Of a DNA stretch of 64,000 bases, positions 6,728-15,582 are shown in pieces. A program made the position numbers and the translations under genes. The notes below the pieces were generated by a model. That model saw nothing but the letters and a program-made list of their open reading frames with translations, ran no database searches and was not told the DNA's origin. Positions within the stretch are counted from its first letter, which is position 1. Each line of letters starts with the position of its first letter. Source of the stretch: Actinospineispora spinosispora DSM 44797. Lineage in GTDB: Bacteria; Actinomycetota; Actinomycetes; Mycobacteriales; Pseudonocardiaceae. The stretch spans positions 175,384-239,383 of the forward strand of contig NZ_KE386839.1 in NCBI RefSeq assembly GCF_000429025.1. Direction: 5' to 3'.

Positions 6728-8310
6728 GCTATCCCGTGACCGGAGAACAGTTCCTCGGCACCGCGCGGGTGCCCGGCACTGGACCGGCGCGTACCGCGGT
6801 CGACCCCAGCACCGGTGAGACGTTCGGCCCGGAGTACCGCGACGCCGCGAGCGAGCACATCGAACGGGCCTGCGCGGCCGCGGAGCTGGCGTTCGACGCC
6901 TACCGTGCGGTGCCGGACGAGCAGCGCGCCCGGTTCCTGCGCGCCATCGCCGACGAGCTGACCAACCGCACCGACGCACTCGTGGAACGGGCAGGCCGGG
7001 AGTCCGGTCTGCCCGCCGCGCGGCTGACCGGCGAGGTCGCACGGACCGCCGGCCAGCTGCGGCTGTTCGCGGAGACCGTCGAGGAGGGCAGCTGGCACGG
7101 TGCCCGGATCGACCCCGCGATCCCGGACCGCCAGCCGCTGCCGCGTGCCGACATCCGCCAGCGGCAGGTCCCGCTCGGACCGGTCGCGGTGTTCGGCGCC
7201 AGCAACTTCCCGCTCGCCTTCTCCGTCGCGGGCGGTGACACCGCCTCGGCGCTGGCCGCGGGCTGCCCGGTCGTCGTCAAGGCGCACGAGGCGCACCCGG
7301 GCACGTCCGAGCTGGCCGCCGGCGCGATCGCCGCGGCCGCCGAGGCGACCGGGATGCCCGACGGAGTCTTCTCGCTGCTGTACGGCGACGGTCCGACCGT
7401 GGGCGGCGCGCTCGCGGCGGACCCGCGGATCCAGGCGATCGGGTTCACCGGCTCACGCGGGGCGGGTCTCGCGTTGACCCGCGCCGCCGCGGCCCGACCG
7501 GTGCCGATCCCGGTGTACGCCGAGATGAGCAGCACCAACCCGGTGCTCCTGCTGCCCTCGGCGCTGGCTTCGCGCGGCGCCGACCTCGGTACCGCGTTCG
7601 TGGGCTCGCTGACCCTGGGTGCCGGCCAGTTCTGCACCAACCCGGGCATGGTGTTCGCGGTGGAGGGCGACGGTCTGGACGCGTTCGAGACGAGCGCGCG
7701 CAAGGCGGTCGAGGCCAGCACGGGTGCCACGATGCTGACCGCGAACATCGCCAGGGCCTATGCCTCCGGCGTGGAGAAGCTCAGCGGTCACGCCGACGTG
7801 CAGGTTCTTGCGACCGGAGCACAACCGACCACCGCGAGCGGGGGCTGCGCGACGCTCGTCGCCACCGACGCCGCGAGCCTCATGGCCGATGCGGCGCTGC
7901 GCGACGAGGTGTTCGGTGCCACGTCGGTGCTGGTGCGCTGCCGGGACGAGGCCGAGCTGATCGCGTTGCTGCGGGTCCTGGAAGGGCAGCTCACCGTCAC
8001 GCTGCACGCCGACGAGGCGGACCACGAGCTGGCCGGACGCCTGCTGCCGGTGCTGGAGCGGCTCGCCGGGCGGATCGTGTTCAACGGCTGGCCGACCGGG
8101 GTCGAGGTGGGGCACGCGATGGTCCACGGCGGCCCGTACCCGGCCACGTCCAACTCCCGGACGACGTCCGTCGGGTCACTGGCGATCGAGCGTTTCCTGC
8201 GACCGGTCGCCTATCAGGACGCGCCGGCCGGCATCCTGCCGACCGAGCTGCGCGACGACAACCCGACTGGGACCTGGCGCCGCATCAACGGCGTCCTGGG
8301 CAACCACTAA
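6724..8310 (+). CDS. 2,5-dioxovalerate (2-oxoglutarate semialdehyde) dehydrogenase
   Basis: 528-aa aldehyde dehydrogenase that oxidises 2,5-dioxopentanoate to 2-oxoglutarate with NAD(P), the last step of the glucarate route. The nucleotide-binding part has VFGASNFPLAFS and GFTGSRGAG; the general-base Glu is in YAEMSSTNP and the catalytic Cys in GAGQFCTNPG. Length fits the KGSADH type III group, slightly longer than ordinary ALDHs. GTG start overlaps the kdgD stop by four bases. Palindrome A lies five bases beyond its stop, between this gene and gudD. Confidence 0.93.
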   Translation: MSYPVTGEQFLGTARVPGTGPARTAVDPSTGETFGPEYRDAASEHIERACAAAELAFDAYRAVPDEQRARFLRAIADELTNRTDALVERAGRESGLPAARLTGEVARTAGQLRLFAETVEEGSWHGARIDPAIPDRQPLPRADIRQRQVPLGPVAVFGASNFPLAFSVAGGDTASALAAGCPVVVKAHEAHPGTSELAAGAIAAAAEATGMPDGVFSLLYGDGPTVGGALAADPRIQAIGFTGSRGAGLALTRAAAARPVPIPVYAEMSSTNPVLLLPSALASRGADLGTAFVGSLTLGAGQFCTNPGMVFAVEGDGLDAFETSARKAVEASTGATMLTANIARAYASGVEKLSGHADVQVLATGAQPTTASGGCATLVATDAASLMADAALRDEVFGATSVLVRCRDEAELIALLRVLEGQLTVTLHADEADHELAGRLLPVLERLAGRIVFNGWPTGVEVGHAMVHGGPYPATSNSRTTSVGSLAIERFLRPVAYQDAPAGILPTELRDDNPTGTWRRINGVLGNH

Positions 8311-8314
8311 AGAC

Positions 8315-8358
8315 CCGTGAGTGGCGAGTGGTCCCCTGGGACCACTCGCCACTCACGG
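8315..8358. repeat. Palindromic repeat family A, copy 2, inside the glucarate operon
   Basis: 21-bp perfect arms (8315–8335 and 8338–8358) around a two-base centre. Sequence is nearly the same as the copies at 2538 and 52116; this copy and the 52116 copy also share the following GACCTGC. It sits between two same-strand genes of one pathway, so it would lower or process expression of gudD relative to upstream genes if it forms in RNA. Confidence 0.9.
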
Positions 8359-8383
8359 CTTCTGACCTGCGAGGGAGTAGACG

Positions 8384-9712
8384 ATGTCCGGTGTGCCGAC
8401 GGTCGTTGCCATGCGGGTGGTCCCGGTGGCCGGGCAGGACAGCATGCTGCTGAACCTGAGCGGCGCGCACGCCCCGTTCTTCACCCGCAACCTGGTGATC
8501 CTCACCGACTCCGACGGCCGTACCGGGGTCGGCGAGGTGCCCGGCGGCGAGGCGATCCGTGTGGCGCTGGAGGAATCCACAGTCCTGGTGGTCGGCAGCC
8601 GGATCGGCGACCACCACCGCGTGCTCACCACGATCCGGGGGGCGCTGGCCGACCGGGACACCGGTGGACGCGGCGCGCAGACCTTCGACCAGCGGATCGC
8701 GGTGCACGCGGTGACCGCCGTGGAGTCGGCGCTGCTCGACCTGCTGGGGCAGCTGCTGGAGGTCCCGGTCGCGGCGCTGCTCGGCGACGGAGTGCAGCGT
8801 GACCGGGTACCGGTGCTGGGCTACCTGTTCTACGTCGGCGACAGCGCGGCCACCGACCTGCCGTACCGGCGGGCCGAGGAGAACGACGACTGGCTGCGGC
8901 TGCGTGACCTCCCCGCGCTCACCCCCGATGCGATCGTGGCGCTGGCGGAGGCGGCGCACGAGCGGTACGGCTTCCGCGACTTCAAGCTCAAGGGCGGCGT
9001 GCTGCCGGGTGAGGAGGAAGCGGATGCCGTGCGTGCACTCGCCGCCCGTTTCCCGGACGCCCGGATCACCCTGGACCCGAACGGCGCCTGGTCGCTCAAC
9101 GAGGCCGTGCGCCTGGGCCGCGAGCTGACCGACGTCCTCGCCTATGCCGAGGACCCGTGCGGCGCCGAGGACGGTTACTCGGGCCGGGAGGTGATGGCCG
9201 AGTTCCGCCGCGCCACCGGTCTACGCACGGCGACCAACATGGTGGCGACGGACTGGCGTCAGCTCGGCCACACGATCCGCTCCGGCGCCGTGGACATCCC
9301 GCTCGCCGACCCGCACTTCTGGACGATGAACGGCTCGGTGCGGGTCGCGCAGATCTGTGAGGCCTGGGGTCTGACCTGGGGTTCGCACTCGAACAACCAC
9401 TTCGACGTCTCGCTCGCGATGTTCACCCACGTCGCCGCCGCGGCGCCGGGCGACATCACCGCGATCGACACGCACTGGATCTGGCAGGACGGCCAGCGGC
9501 TCACCCGCGACCCGCTGGTGATCGCCGACGGGTTCCTCGACCTGCCGAGCCGCCCCGGCCTCGGTGTCGAGCTCGACGAGGCCCAGGTCGAGCGGGCGCA
9601 TCAGTGCTACCTGGAGAACGCACTCGGCGGCCGGGACGACGCGGCCGCGATGCGCTACCTGGTCCCGGACTGGACCTTCGACCCGAAGCGTCCCGCCCTG
9701 GCAGGTCTCTAG
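8384..9712 (+). CDS. gudD: D-glucarate dehydratase
   Basis: 442-aa enolase-superfamily enzyme that dehydrates D-glucarate to 5-keto-4-deoxyglucarate, the first step of the pathway. It has the KxK base motif in FRDFKLKGG, metal ligands in LDPNGAW and YAEDPCG, and the His/Asp dyad region GSHSNNHFDVSLAMF, which is diagnostic for glucarate dehydratase rather than other enolase members. GAGGGAG at about 8371 sets the ATG at 8384. Although it acts first it is last in the gene order, separated from the others by palindrome A. Confidence 0.95.
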   Translation: MSGVPTVVAMRVVPVAGQDSMLLNLSGAHAPFFTRNLVILTDSDGRTGVGEVPGGEAIRVALEESTVLVVGSRIGDHHRVLTTIRGALADRDTGGRGAQTFDQRIAVHAVTAVESALLDLLGQLLEVPVAALLGDGVQRDRVPVLGYLFYVGDSAATDLPYRRAEENDDWLRLRDLPALTPDAIVALAEAAHERYGFRDFKLKGGVLPGEEEADAVRALAARFPDARITLDPNGAWSLNEAVRLGRELTDVLAYAEDPCGAEDGYSGREVMAEFRRATGLRTATNMVATDWRQLGHTIRSGAVDIPLADPHFWTMNGSVRVAQICEAWGLTWGSHSNNHFDVSLAMFTHVAAAAPGDITAIDTHWIWQDGQRLTRDPLVIADGFLDLPSRPGLGVELDEAQVERAHQCYLENALGGRDDAAAMRYLVPDWTFDPKRPALAGL

Positions 9713-9932
9713 CCCCTCCAAGGGCGCCTTTTGGTTTTCGTAGCCAGGGGCCCCTCCGCAAGCTCCGGGGCCCCTACCTCCGAAAACGCAACATCGGCTT
9801 CGCCGAGCGCCCGTCGGGGACCCAGACCCGCCTTCGGTGGAACCCCTTCGGGTGCCTTGCGGGGCCAATTTCTACGCTGTGTGGCCCGGGCCGGGGGCGG
9901 GCTTCGGGATTTCCGGTCGTAGTCTGGGTGTT
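9713..9932. other. Non-coding, hairpin-rich gap
   Basis: No supported gene. Several small dyads lie in a row: CCAAGGGCGCCTTTTGG right after the gudD stop with a T-rich right flank (possible terminator), AGGGGCCC pairing with GGGCCCCT about 15 bases apart, and short CTTCG-containing stems. The motif GAAAACGCAAC near 9781 recurs near 17115 before dnaG. Confidence 0.5.
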
Positions 9933-10946
9933 GTGAGCGCCGCAACTACGCCGACCGCCCTCCGTGACCTGGGTGCCGCGCTGCGCCGTTGGGCAGCCGA
10001 CGGCGTCGGGGTGGTCCGGGTGCTGGACCGCCACGGTTTCGGCACGGTGGAGCCCGGTCAGCTGCTCGTCGCGCGCCCCGGCGGAGAGCACGTGGGTCAG
10101 GTGCTGCGTGGCGCGCTGGACACGGTGGCGGTCGCGCTGGCGTCCGAGTCCACGCGGGAGCCGGGCGCGACGGATGCGCACGTCGCCGAGGACGCCGCGG
10201 TGGCAGCCGGTCTGGCCTGTGCCGGTGGCGCGCGACTGCTCGGGCACCCGTTGCCCGCCGAGCTGGCCGAGGCACTCGGGGTCGCGCTCGAAGCCGGCCG
10301 TCCCGCCGCGCTGGCCAGTACCGCGGACGGGTCTGCCCAGCTGGTCCTGAGCGGGGCCGATCTGGAGAGCACGCACGGCGGCCTCGGCGACGCCGACGAG
10401 CTGGTGGCGGGAGCCGCGCGCCAGCTGCTGCGCCGGGGAGCCACCACGACCGAACGGCTCACCGACGGTGGCCAGGACGTGCTGCTGGACCTGTGGGTCC
10501 CGGTGCCGACGGTCCTGGTCATCGGCTCGGGTGCGATCGGCGACGCGCTCCTGGCCCAGGCCGCCCTGCTCGGCTGGCCCGGCGAACAGGTGACCGAGCT
10601 GGCCGACGCGCGGGACAGCGTCGCCCGGTTCACCGAGGCCGACGTGCTGGTACTGCTGGACCACGCCCCCCGGTTCGACGCCGTCCTGATCGACGGTGTG
10701 CGCGGCGGACGCGGGTTCATCGGGGCGCTCGGTTCCCGGCGCACGCAGTCCGCTCGGCGTGACCGGCTGGTCGCCGCGGGACTCTCCGAGGACGAGCTGA
10801 GCCGGGTGCGCGGGCCGGTCGGCCTGGACCTGGGTGCGCGGACACCCGCCGAGACCGCCATCTCGATCTTCGCTGAGGTGCTGGCGCGGCGCGGAGACCG
10901 CGGCGGTGTCGCGCTGGCGGCGACGGCGGGGCGGATCAGCTCGTGA
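9933..10946 (+). CDS. XdhC/CoxI family protein
   Basis: 337 aa from the GTG at 9933. The N-terminal XdhC_CoxI domain begins near LGAALRRWAADG and has HVGQVLRGALDTV; the C-terminal Rossmann-like XdhC domain has VPTVLVIGSGAIGDALLAQA and GGRGFIGALGSRRTQS. XdhC proteins deliver or sulfurate the molybdenum cofactor for xanthine dehydrogenase/CO dehydrogenase-type enzymes. No molybdoenzyme gene lies in this window, so the client is elsewhere or the role differs. Its stop overlaps the GTG of the DUF218 gene. The reading frame extends upstream to 9837, but codon quality and hairpins argue for the 9933 start. Confidence 0.85.
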   Translation: MSAATTPTALRDLGAALRRWAADGVGVVRVLDRHGFGTVEPGQLLVARPGGEHVGQVLRGALDTVAVALASESTREPGATDAHVAEDAAVAAGLACAGGARLLGHPLPAELAEALGVALEAGRPAALASTADGSAQLVLSGADLESTHGGLGDADELVAGAARQLLRRGATTTERLTDGGQDVLLDLWVPVPTVLVIGSGAIGDALLAQAALLGWPGEQVTELADARDSVARFTEADVLVLLDHAPRFDAVLIDGVRGGRGFIGALGSRRTQSARRDRLVAAGLSEDELSRVRGPVGLDLGARTPAETAISIFAEVLARRGDRGGVALAATAGRISS

Positions 10947-11629
10947 GTGCCCCCACCGAACGCGCGACCGTGCCGCTGCCGGTCGTCCACCGTGAACCCG
11001 AGCCGCCTGGGCCGAACTGGATCGCCCGGGTCCTGGTCGGCTCGGTCCTGGTGGTGGCGATGGTGGTCGGCGCGACCGCGTTCCGGGTCTGGCAGGTCGC
11101 CCGCCTCGACGACCGCCGTCCGGTGGATGTGGTCGTGGTGCTCGGCGCGGCCCAGTACGACGGTTCGCCCAGCCCGATCTTCGCGGCACGGTTGCGGCAC
11201 GCGCAGCAGCTCTACAAGGACGGCCTCACCAGCCGTATCGCGACCGTCGGCGGCCGCAAGGCCGGCGACGGCTACACCGAGGCCTCCGCCGGGCGGCGCT
11301 ATCTGGCGAACCGGGGTGTCCCGACCAGCGTCCTGGTGGCGATCGGCGAGGGTTCGGACACCCTGGAGAGCCTGCGCGCCGTGGCCGGGGTCGCCGGGCG
11401 CAGCGGATGGCACTCGGCGCTGCTGGTCAGCGACCCGTGGCACTCCCTGCGCGCCCGCACGATGGCCCGCGACTACGACCTTCCGTCGTGGACGTCGCCG
11501 ACCCGTAGCGGCCCGGTCGTCCAGACCAGGCAGACCCAGGCGCGCTACATCGTGCGGGAGACCGGCGCGCTGCTGTTCTACCGGCTCACCCACGCGTCGG
11601 TGGAGACCGAAGGCTCCGGCTTAGGCTGA
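10943..11629 (+). CDS. YdcF/SanA-like DUF218 membrane-anchored protein
   Basis: 228 aa. One N-terminal transmembrane segment (about residues 28–48, IARVLVGSVLVVAMVVGATA) anchors a DUF218 Rossmann-like domain with VDVVVVLGAAQYDGSPSPIF and ALLVSDPWHSLRARTMA. Relatives such as SanA are linked to envelope integrity and vancomycin exclusion; the biochemical activity is not established. It overlaps the xdhC-like gene by four bases and its stop overlaps the ATG of the dGTPase (TGATG), so all three are probably co-translated. Confidence 0.85.
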   Translation: MSAPTERATVPLPVVHREPEPPGPNWIARVLVGSVLVVAMVVGATAFRVWQVARLDDRRPVDVVVVLGAAQYDGSPSPIFAARLRHAQQLYKDGLTSRIATVGGRKAGDGYTEASAGRRYLANRGVPTSVLVAIGEGSDTLESLRAVAGVAGRSGWHSALLVSDPWHSLRARTMARDYDLPSWTSPTRSGPVVQTRQTQARYIVRETGALLFYRLTHASVETEGSGLG

Positions 11630-12879
11630 TGACGCGCGGGTACGACTACGACGAGCACGATCGCGCCCGCATGTCACCCGAGCAGCCCAAGGACGCGACG
11701 CTGGGCGGTTCCCGTCGCCCGGAGACTCGAGGCCCGTTCGCGCGGGACCGGGCACGCGTGCTGCATTCCGCCGCATTGCGCAGGCTGGCGGGCAAGACGC
11801 AGGTGGTCGGCCCGGGGGAGGGCGCCGAGATCACCGGGATGCCCCGCACCAGGCTGACCCACTCGCTGGAGGTCGCGCAGATCGGCCGGGGCATCGCCGA
11901 GGAGCTCGGCTGCGACCCGGACGTCGTCGACACCGCCGGGCTGGCACACGACATCGGCCACCCACCGTTCGGCCACAACGGGGAACGTGCGCTGAACGAC
12001 GTCGCGGCGTCCTGCGGTGGCTTCGAGGGCAATGCCCAGACCCTGCGGACGTTGGTGCGACTGGAACCGAAGATCGTCGGAGCGGGCCTGAACCTGACCC
12101 GTGCGTCGCTGGACGCGTCCTGCAAGTACCCGTTCCCGCGTCGAGACGGACAACGGAAGTTCGGTGTCTACCCCGACGACCTGGACGCCTTCGCCTGGGT
12201 GCGAGCCGGCGCCTCTGAGGGCCGCCGGTGCCTGGAGGCACAGGTCATGGACTGGGCGGACGACGTGGCCTACTCCGTGCACGACGTGGAGGACGGCATC
12301 CTCGCCGGCCGGATCAGCCTGGTGGCGCTCGCCGACCCGACCGAGCGCGCCGCGCTGGCGGCGCTCGCGGCCGGCAGCTTCGGCGCGGACCCCGCCGCCT
12401 GTGAGGAGGCGGGCCTGCGGCTGCTGGCGTTGCCCGTGGTCGAGACAGCCTGCCGCGCCGACCCGACGGCAGCGGGCCAGGTGGCGTTGAAACGCCTGAC
12501 CAGCGAGCTGGTGAGCCGCTTCGCCTCCGCCGCCGTGGACACGACCCGGGCCGTCGCCGGCGACGGCCCGCTGGGGCGCTATACGGCGGACCTGGAGATT
12601 CCCGCGCCGGTGGCGGCCGAGGTGGCCCTGCTCAAGGCGGTGGCGGTCCGCTACGTCATGGCCGACCCCGCGCGGCTGCGCATGCAGGCCGGTCAACGTG
12701 AGCTGCTGGCCGAACTGGCCGAGGCGGTCTTCGCGGGTGCCCCCGCTACGCTGGCGATCCCCCTGGCCGAATCCTGGTCGGAGGCCCCCGATGACCCGTC
12801 CCGCTGGCGGGTCGTGGTCGATCAGATAGCGGCCCTGACGGACAACCAGGCCTACGCCTGGCACACCCGCCTGTCCTAG
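11629..12879 (+). CDS. dgt: Deoxyguanosinetriphosphate triphosphohydrolase-like protein
   Basis: 416-aa HD-domain enzyme that hydrolyses dNTPs, classically dGTP, to nucleoside and triphosphate. Metal-binding residues appear as THSLEVAQIGRGI and LAHDIGHPPFGHNGE (His-Asp pair) at about residues 75–120, with a further WADDVAYSVHDVEDG motif. FARDRARVLHSAALRRLAGK near the N-terminus is typical of actinobacterial Dgt. The usual location just before dnaG is kept here apart from the inserted block at 12.9–17.2 kb. ATG overlaps the upstream stop. Confidence 0.95.
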   Translation: MTRGYDYDEHDRARMSPEQPKDATLGGSRRPETRGPFARDRARVLHSAALRRLAGKTQVVGPGEGAEITGMPRTRLTHSLEVAQIGRGIAEELGCDPDVVDTAGLAHDIGHPPFGHNGERALNDVAASCGGFEGNAQTLRTLVRLEPKIVGAGLNLTRASLDASCKYPFPRRDGQRKFGVYPDDLDAFAWVRAGASEGRRCLEAQVMDWADDVAYSVHDVEDGILAGRISLVALADPTERAALAALAAGSFGADPAACEEAGLRLLALPVVETACRADPTAAGQVALKRLTSELVSRFASAAVDTTRAVAGDGPLGRYTADLEIPAPVAAEVALLKAVAVRYVMADPARLRMQAGQRELLAELAEAVFAGAPATLAIPLAESWSEAPDDPSRWRVVVDQIAALTDNQAYAWHTRLS

Positions 12880-12888
12880 CGAGCTGCC

Positions 12889-13206
12889 TCAACGCTCATC
12901 GGGCGGTGGTGGGTACACCGGCACCCAACCTGGGCGGTGCGGGCGACGCCAGGACGCGGCCAGTGCGGCGGCCGCCCGGGCCGAGAGGCAGGGGCGGCAC
13001 GGCCAGGTCATGGTGAAGCCGAGAGTTCGGCAGTGCGTACAGGTGCCGTCGGGGGCCGGAACGTGCTCGGCGAGCATTTCGGCGGCGAAGCCTTTCGCGG
13101 CCAGGAAATAGACGTAGTCGCTCGACGGTACATAGGCGGAACTCACGAAGTGAGCGTCGCGGGCGAATGGTTCGCGCCGAGTCGAATGGTGTGCACACTT
13201 TTTCAC
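12889..13206 (-). CDS. Small cysteine-rich hypothetical protein
   Basis: Up to 105 aa, no recognised family. TCTHCRTLGFTMTWPCRPC contains two Cys pairs with zinc-ribbon spacing (CTHC and CRPC) at about residues 56–74. The middle reads SSDYVYFLAAKGFAAEML, a likely helix. It diverges from the TPR regulator at 13275 with a 68-base gap; a perfect GTGTGCACAC dyad lies at 13189–13198. The start is uncertain: the GTG at 13206 has no good ribosome-binding site and a start near residue 21 is possible. Conserved pairing with such regulators would suggest a regulator–partner couple, but this is inference. Confidence 0.6.
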   Translation of the reverse strand: MKKCAHHSTRREPFARDAHFVSSAYVPSSDYVYFLAAKGFAAEMLAEHVPAPDGTCTHCRTLGFTMTWPCRPCLSARAAAALAASWRRPHRPGWVPVYPPPPDER

Positions 13207-13274
13207 ACATCACTGAAATGGTTCGGTGATCGGCTAGCGTGTGTGTCCGGTGATGTGCTTCAGGGGGAGCAAGA

Positions 13275-14696
13275 ATGATTGCGGCACGAAGCATTAGGGG
13301 GTGCGAACCGAATCGTAATACTGAATTGGAGATGGTTCTGGTTCGCGCCGGATGGACTGTCGAAGAGCTTGCTGATCGGATCAACGAGGTCGCCGCCGGG
13401 CGGCGCGACGGGGTGACGGTCCACCGACGGCACGCCAGGCGGTGGATCGCTCCGGACAAGGGCCGGGAACGCCCGAGTGTCCCTCGGTCCCCGGTTCCGG
13501 GGCTGGTCTGCGAGGTGTTGTCGATCCGGCTGGGCGAGCCGGTGGCGCCGGCGCAGCTGGGCTGGCCGGGCGCCGACGCGTACGTCGACCGCCGCTACGC
13601 GCGCGCCGACGACGGCCTGAGCGTCGAATGGACTCCCGGCGGAGCACTGGATTCCCTGGCCCAGGTCGTGGACCCTGGTGGAATGGAGCGGCGACAGTTT
13701 CTCGCGCTGACCGGTGTGTCGTTGACCGCGGTCGCGCACCAGTGGCTGTATGACCCGGCCCGGGTTGCCGCGTCGTTGCGTGGTGATCGGGTGACCGATG
13801 CGTTGGTGAACGATTTTGCGCAGGTCACCGATGGTTTGCGTCGGATGGACGACAAGATCGGTGGCGGGACGCTGCTGCCGACCATTCGGGAGAATCTGCG
13901 GCTCGCTGTGGCGTTGTTGAAGAGCGGGTCGTATTCGGAGGATGTCGGGAAAAGATTGCATGCGCAAACAGCTGAGTTGGGTCGGCTGGCCGGTTGGGTT
14001 GTGTATGACAGTGGTGACGAGGCGTTGGCGCAGCGCTATTGGATGGCCGCGTTGCGTCATGCGCACGTGAGCGAGGACCGGGCGATCGGCGCGAACATCC
14101 TTGGGTTCATGAGCAACTCGGCCGCGTATTCATCGCATCCTCAGGACGCGGTCGAGCTGGCCCGCTCCGCATTGCACTGGGAACGCGAGCTGACGCCGGC
14201 CGTGGCCAGCTCGGTGTACATCCGGCTGGCGACCGGCGCGGCGGCAGCGGGAGACGCCTACGCCTCCAAGCGAGCTCGGGATCGAGCCGAGGAGCTGCTA
14301 CGAAGGTCTCGGCCGGATGAGGAGCCTGCCTTCATCTACTGGTTCAACCACCGGGAGGTGGAAGCCAGAGCCGGACGATCCGAGATGTGGCTCGGACGGT
14401 TCACCGAGGCGGAACGGCACCTGCGCGCTGCCTTGGCCTCCTTCGACCCCGGATTCAGCCGTGCGCGAGCCTTGTTCATGTGTGATCTGGCGACCGCTCG
14501 ACTGGGCACTGGCGCCGTGGAGCATGCCTGCGCCACGGCAGGCGACGCGGCGGTCGCGATCCGGCGGTTGAACTCGAAGCGGGACCGCAACCGGCTGGTG
14601 GAGTTCCGTCAGGCGTTGGCGCCGCACGCGACCTCGGCCGCTGTCCGTGAGTTCGATGACCGGCACGGCGATCTGGTCGCCACCGCGTCAGCGTGA
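13275..14696 (+). CDS. Large XRE-like/TPR transcriptional regulator
   Basis: 473 aa. The N-terminal ~60 residues form a degenerate HTH (VLVRAGWTVEELADRINEVA, then HRRHARRWI); residues 150–460 are helical repeats typical of tetratricopeptide sensor domains found in actinobacterial regulators. ERRQFLALTGVSLTAVAHQW near residue 138 resembles a twin-arginine signal but is internal and common in this family, so it is not taken as an export signal. GGGGGAGC just before the ATG at 13275 supports the start. Its 3' end overlaps the convergent nat gene by nine bases. The ligand is unknown. Confidence 0.75.
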   Translation: MIAARSIRGCEPNRNTELEMVLVRAGWTVEELADRINEVAAGRRDGVTVHRRHARRWIAPDKGRERPSVPRSPVPGLVCEVLSIRLGEPVAPAQLGWPGADAYVDRRYARADDGLSVEWTPGGALDSLAQVVDPGGMERRQFLALTGVSLTAVAHQWLYDPARVAASLRGDRVTDALVNDFAQVTDGLRRMDDKIGGGTLLPTIRENLRLAVALLKSGSYSEDVGKRLHAQTAELGRLAGWVVYDSGDEALAQRYWMAALRHAHVSEDRAIGANILGFMSNSAAYSSHPQDAVELARSALHWERELTPAVASSVYIRLATGAAAAGDAYASKRARDRAEELLRRSRPDEEPAFIYWFNHREVEARAGRSEMWLGRFTEAERHLRAALASFDPGFSRARALFMCDLATARLGTGAVEHACATAGDAAVAIRRLNSKRDRNRLVEFRQALAPHATSAAVREFDDRHGDLVATASA

Positions 14697-15548
14697 CCAC
14701 AGCTCCGGTTGGCCGCCGAGATGCACTCGCAGTTCGGCCAGTTCGGAGGCGTTGAGTACCACGTCGAGGTCCCGGAGCGTCGCGTCCAGCCGCTCCAGCG
14801 GAACGGGGGTGCGCTCGATCCGGCCGTCGGCGTGCTCGACGGTGAGGGTGTCGTCGATCAGCCGCCTGCTGAGACCGTCCGACAGCCGCATCACCACGAG
14901 CCGGCCGGTGAACGGCGAGGCCGGGTGGGTCGACACGTAATGGTGCGCGACCTCGTAGTCGACCGGGCGGGCCGGGGACTCGTCGAAGGCGTGCTGAGGC
15001 TCCCAGCCGTCCTCGGTGTGCTTGGCGAGCGTCCAGATTCCGTCCCGCACCGTCAACCGGTGCGGCCAGCCCGCCTGGTCGACGATGTCACCGTCGCGCA
15101 GCCGCATCGGTGCGATCATGCCGGCGCCGAACCCGACGTCGGCCAGGTACCGGGTCTCCTCGCCGTCGATCCCGAGCAGCAGGGCCATGTGGGTACGCGG
15201 ACCGGACCGGTGCGGCTGGACGCGGGAGATGATGCGACGCACCCGGAAGCCCAGTCGTTCAGCGGCCGCCGCGAACAGCAGGGCGTGTTCGTAGCAGTAA
15301 CCGCCCCGGTGACGCAGCAGCAGCTTGTCGGTGATGGTCTCCGGCGCGAGACCTCGATGGGCGCCGAGCACGACGTCGACGTTCTCGAACGGGATGGCCA
15401 GCACGTGAGCGCGGTGCAGGCTGTGCAGTGCCTCGACGCCGGGCCCGACCCGGGGATGCCGGATCCGCGCGAGGTAGGCGTCGACGTCGAACCGATCGAG
15501 GTACCAGTCGTCGAGCTGGTCGACGGATTCAGCGAGGCTGCTGCTCAT
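14688..15548 (-). CDS. nat: Arylamine N-acetyltransferase
   Basis: 286 aa, normal NAT length. The catalytic triad is visible: Cys85 in RGGYCYEH, His120 in PRTHMALL and Asp137 in LADVGFG. It transfers acetyl (or propionyl) from CoA to arylamines or hydrazines; in mycobacteria NAT acts on isoniazid and is tied to sterol catabolism, but no sterol genes are adjacent here. It reads toward the regulator at 13275 and overlaps its end. The ECF41 sigma gene lies 34 bases upstream on the same strand, so the two may form an operon. Confidence 0.93.
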   Translation of the reverse strand: MSSSLAESVDQLDDWYLDRFDVDAYLARIRHPRVGPGVEALHSLHRAHVLAIPFENVDVVLGAHRGLAPETITDKLLLRHRGGYCYEHALLFAAAAERLGFRVRRIISRVQPHRSGPRTHMALLLGIDGEETRYLADVGFGAGMIAPMRLRDGDIVDQAGWPHRLTVRDGIWTLAKHTEDGWEPQHAFDESPARPVDYEVAHHYVSTHPASPFTGRLVVMRLSDGLSRRLIDDTLTVEHADGRIERTPVPLERLDATLRDLDVVLNASELAELRVHLGGQPELWSR

Positions 15549-15582
15549 GCCCCGAAGTCTGCGACCTCGACCAGGGTTGAGG

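Noticed and set aside
13688..13740. Twin-arginine signal in the TPR regulator
   Set aside because: The RRQFLALTG motif is about 140 residues into a cytoplasmic regulator; it is internal and common in this regulator family.
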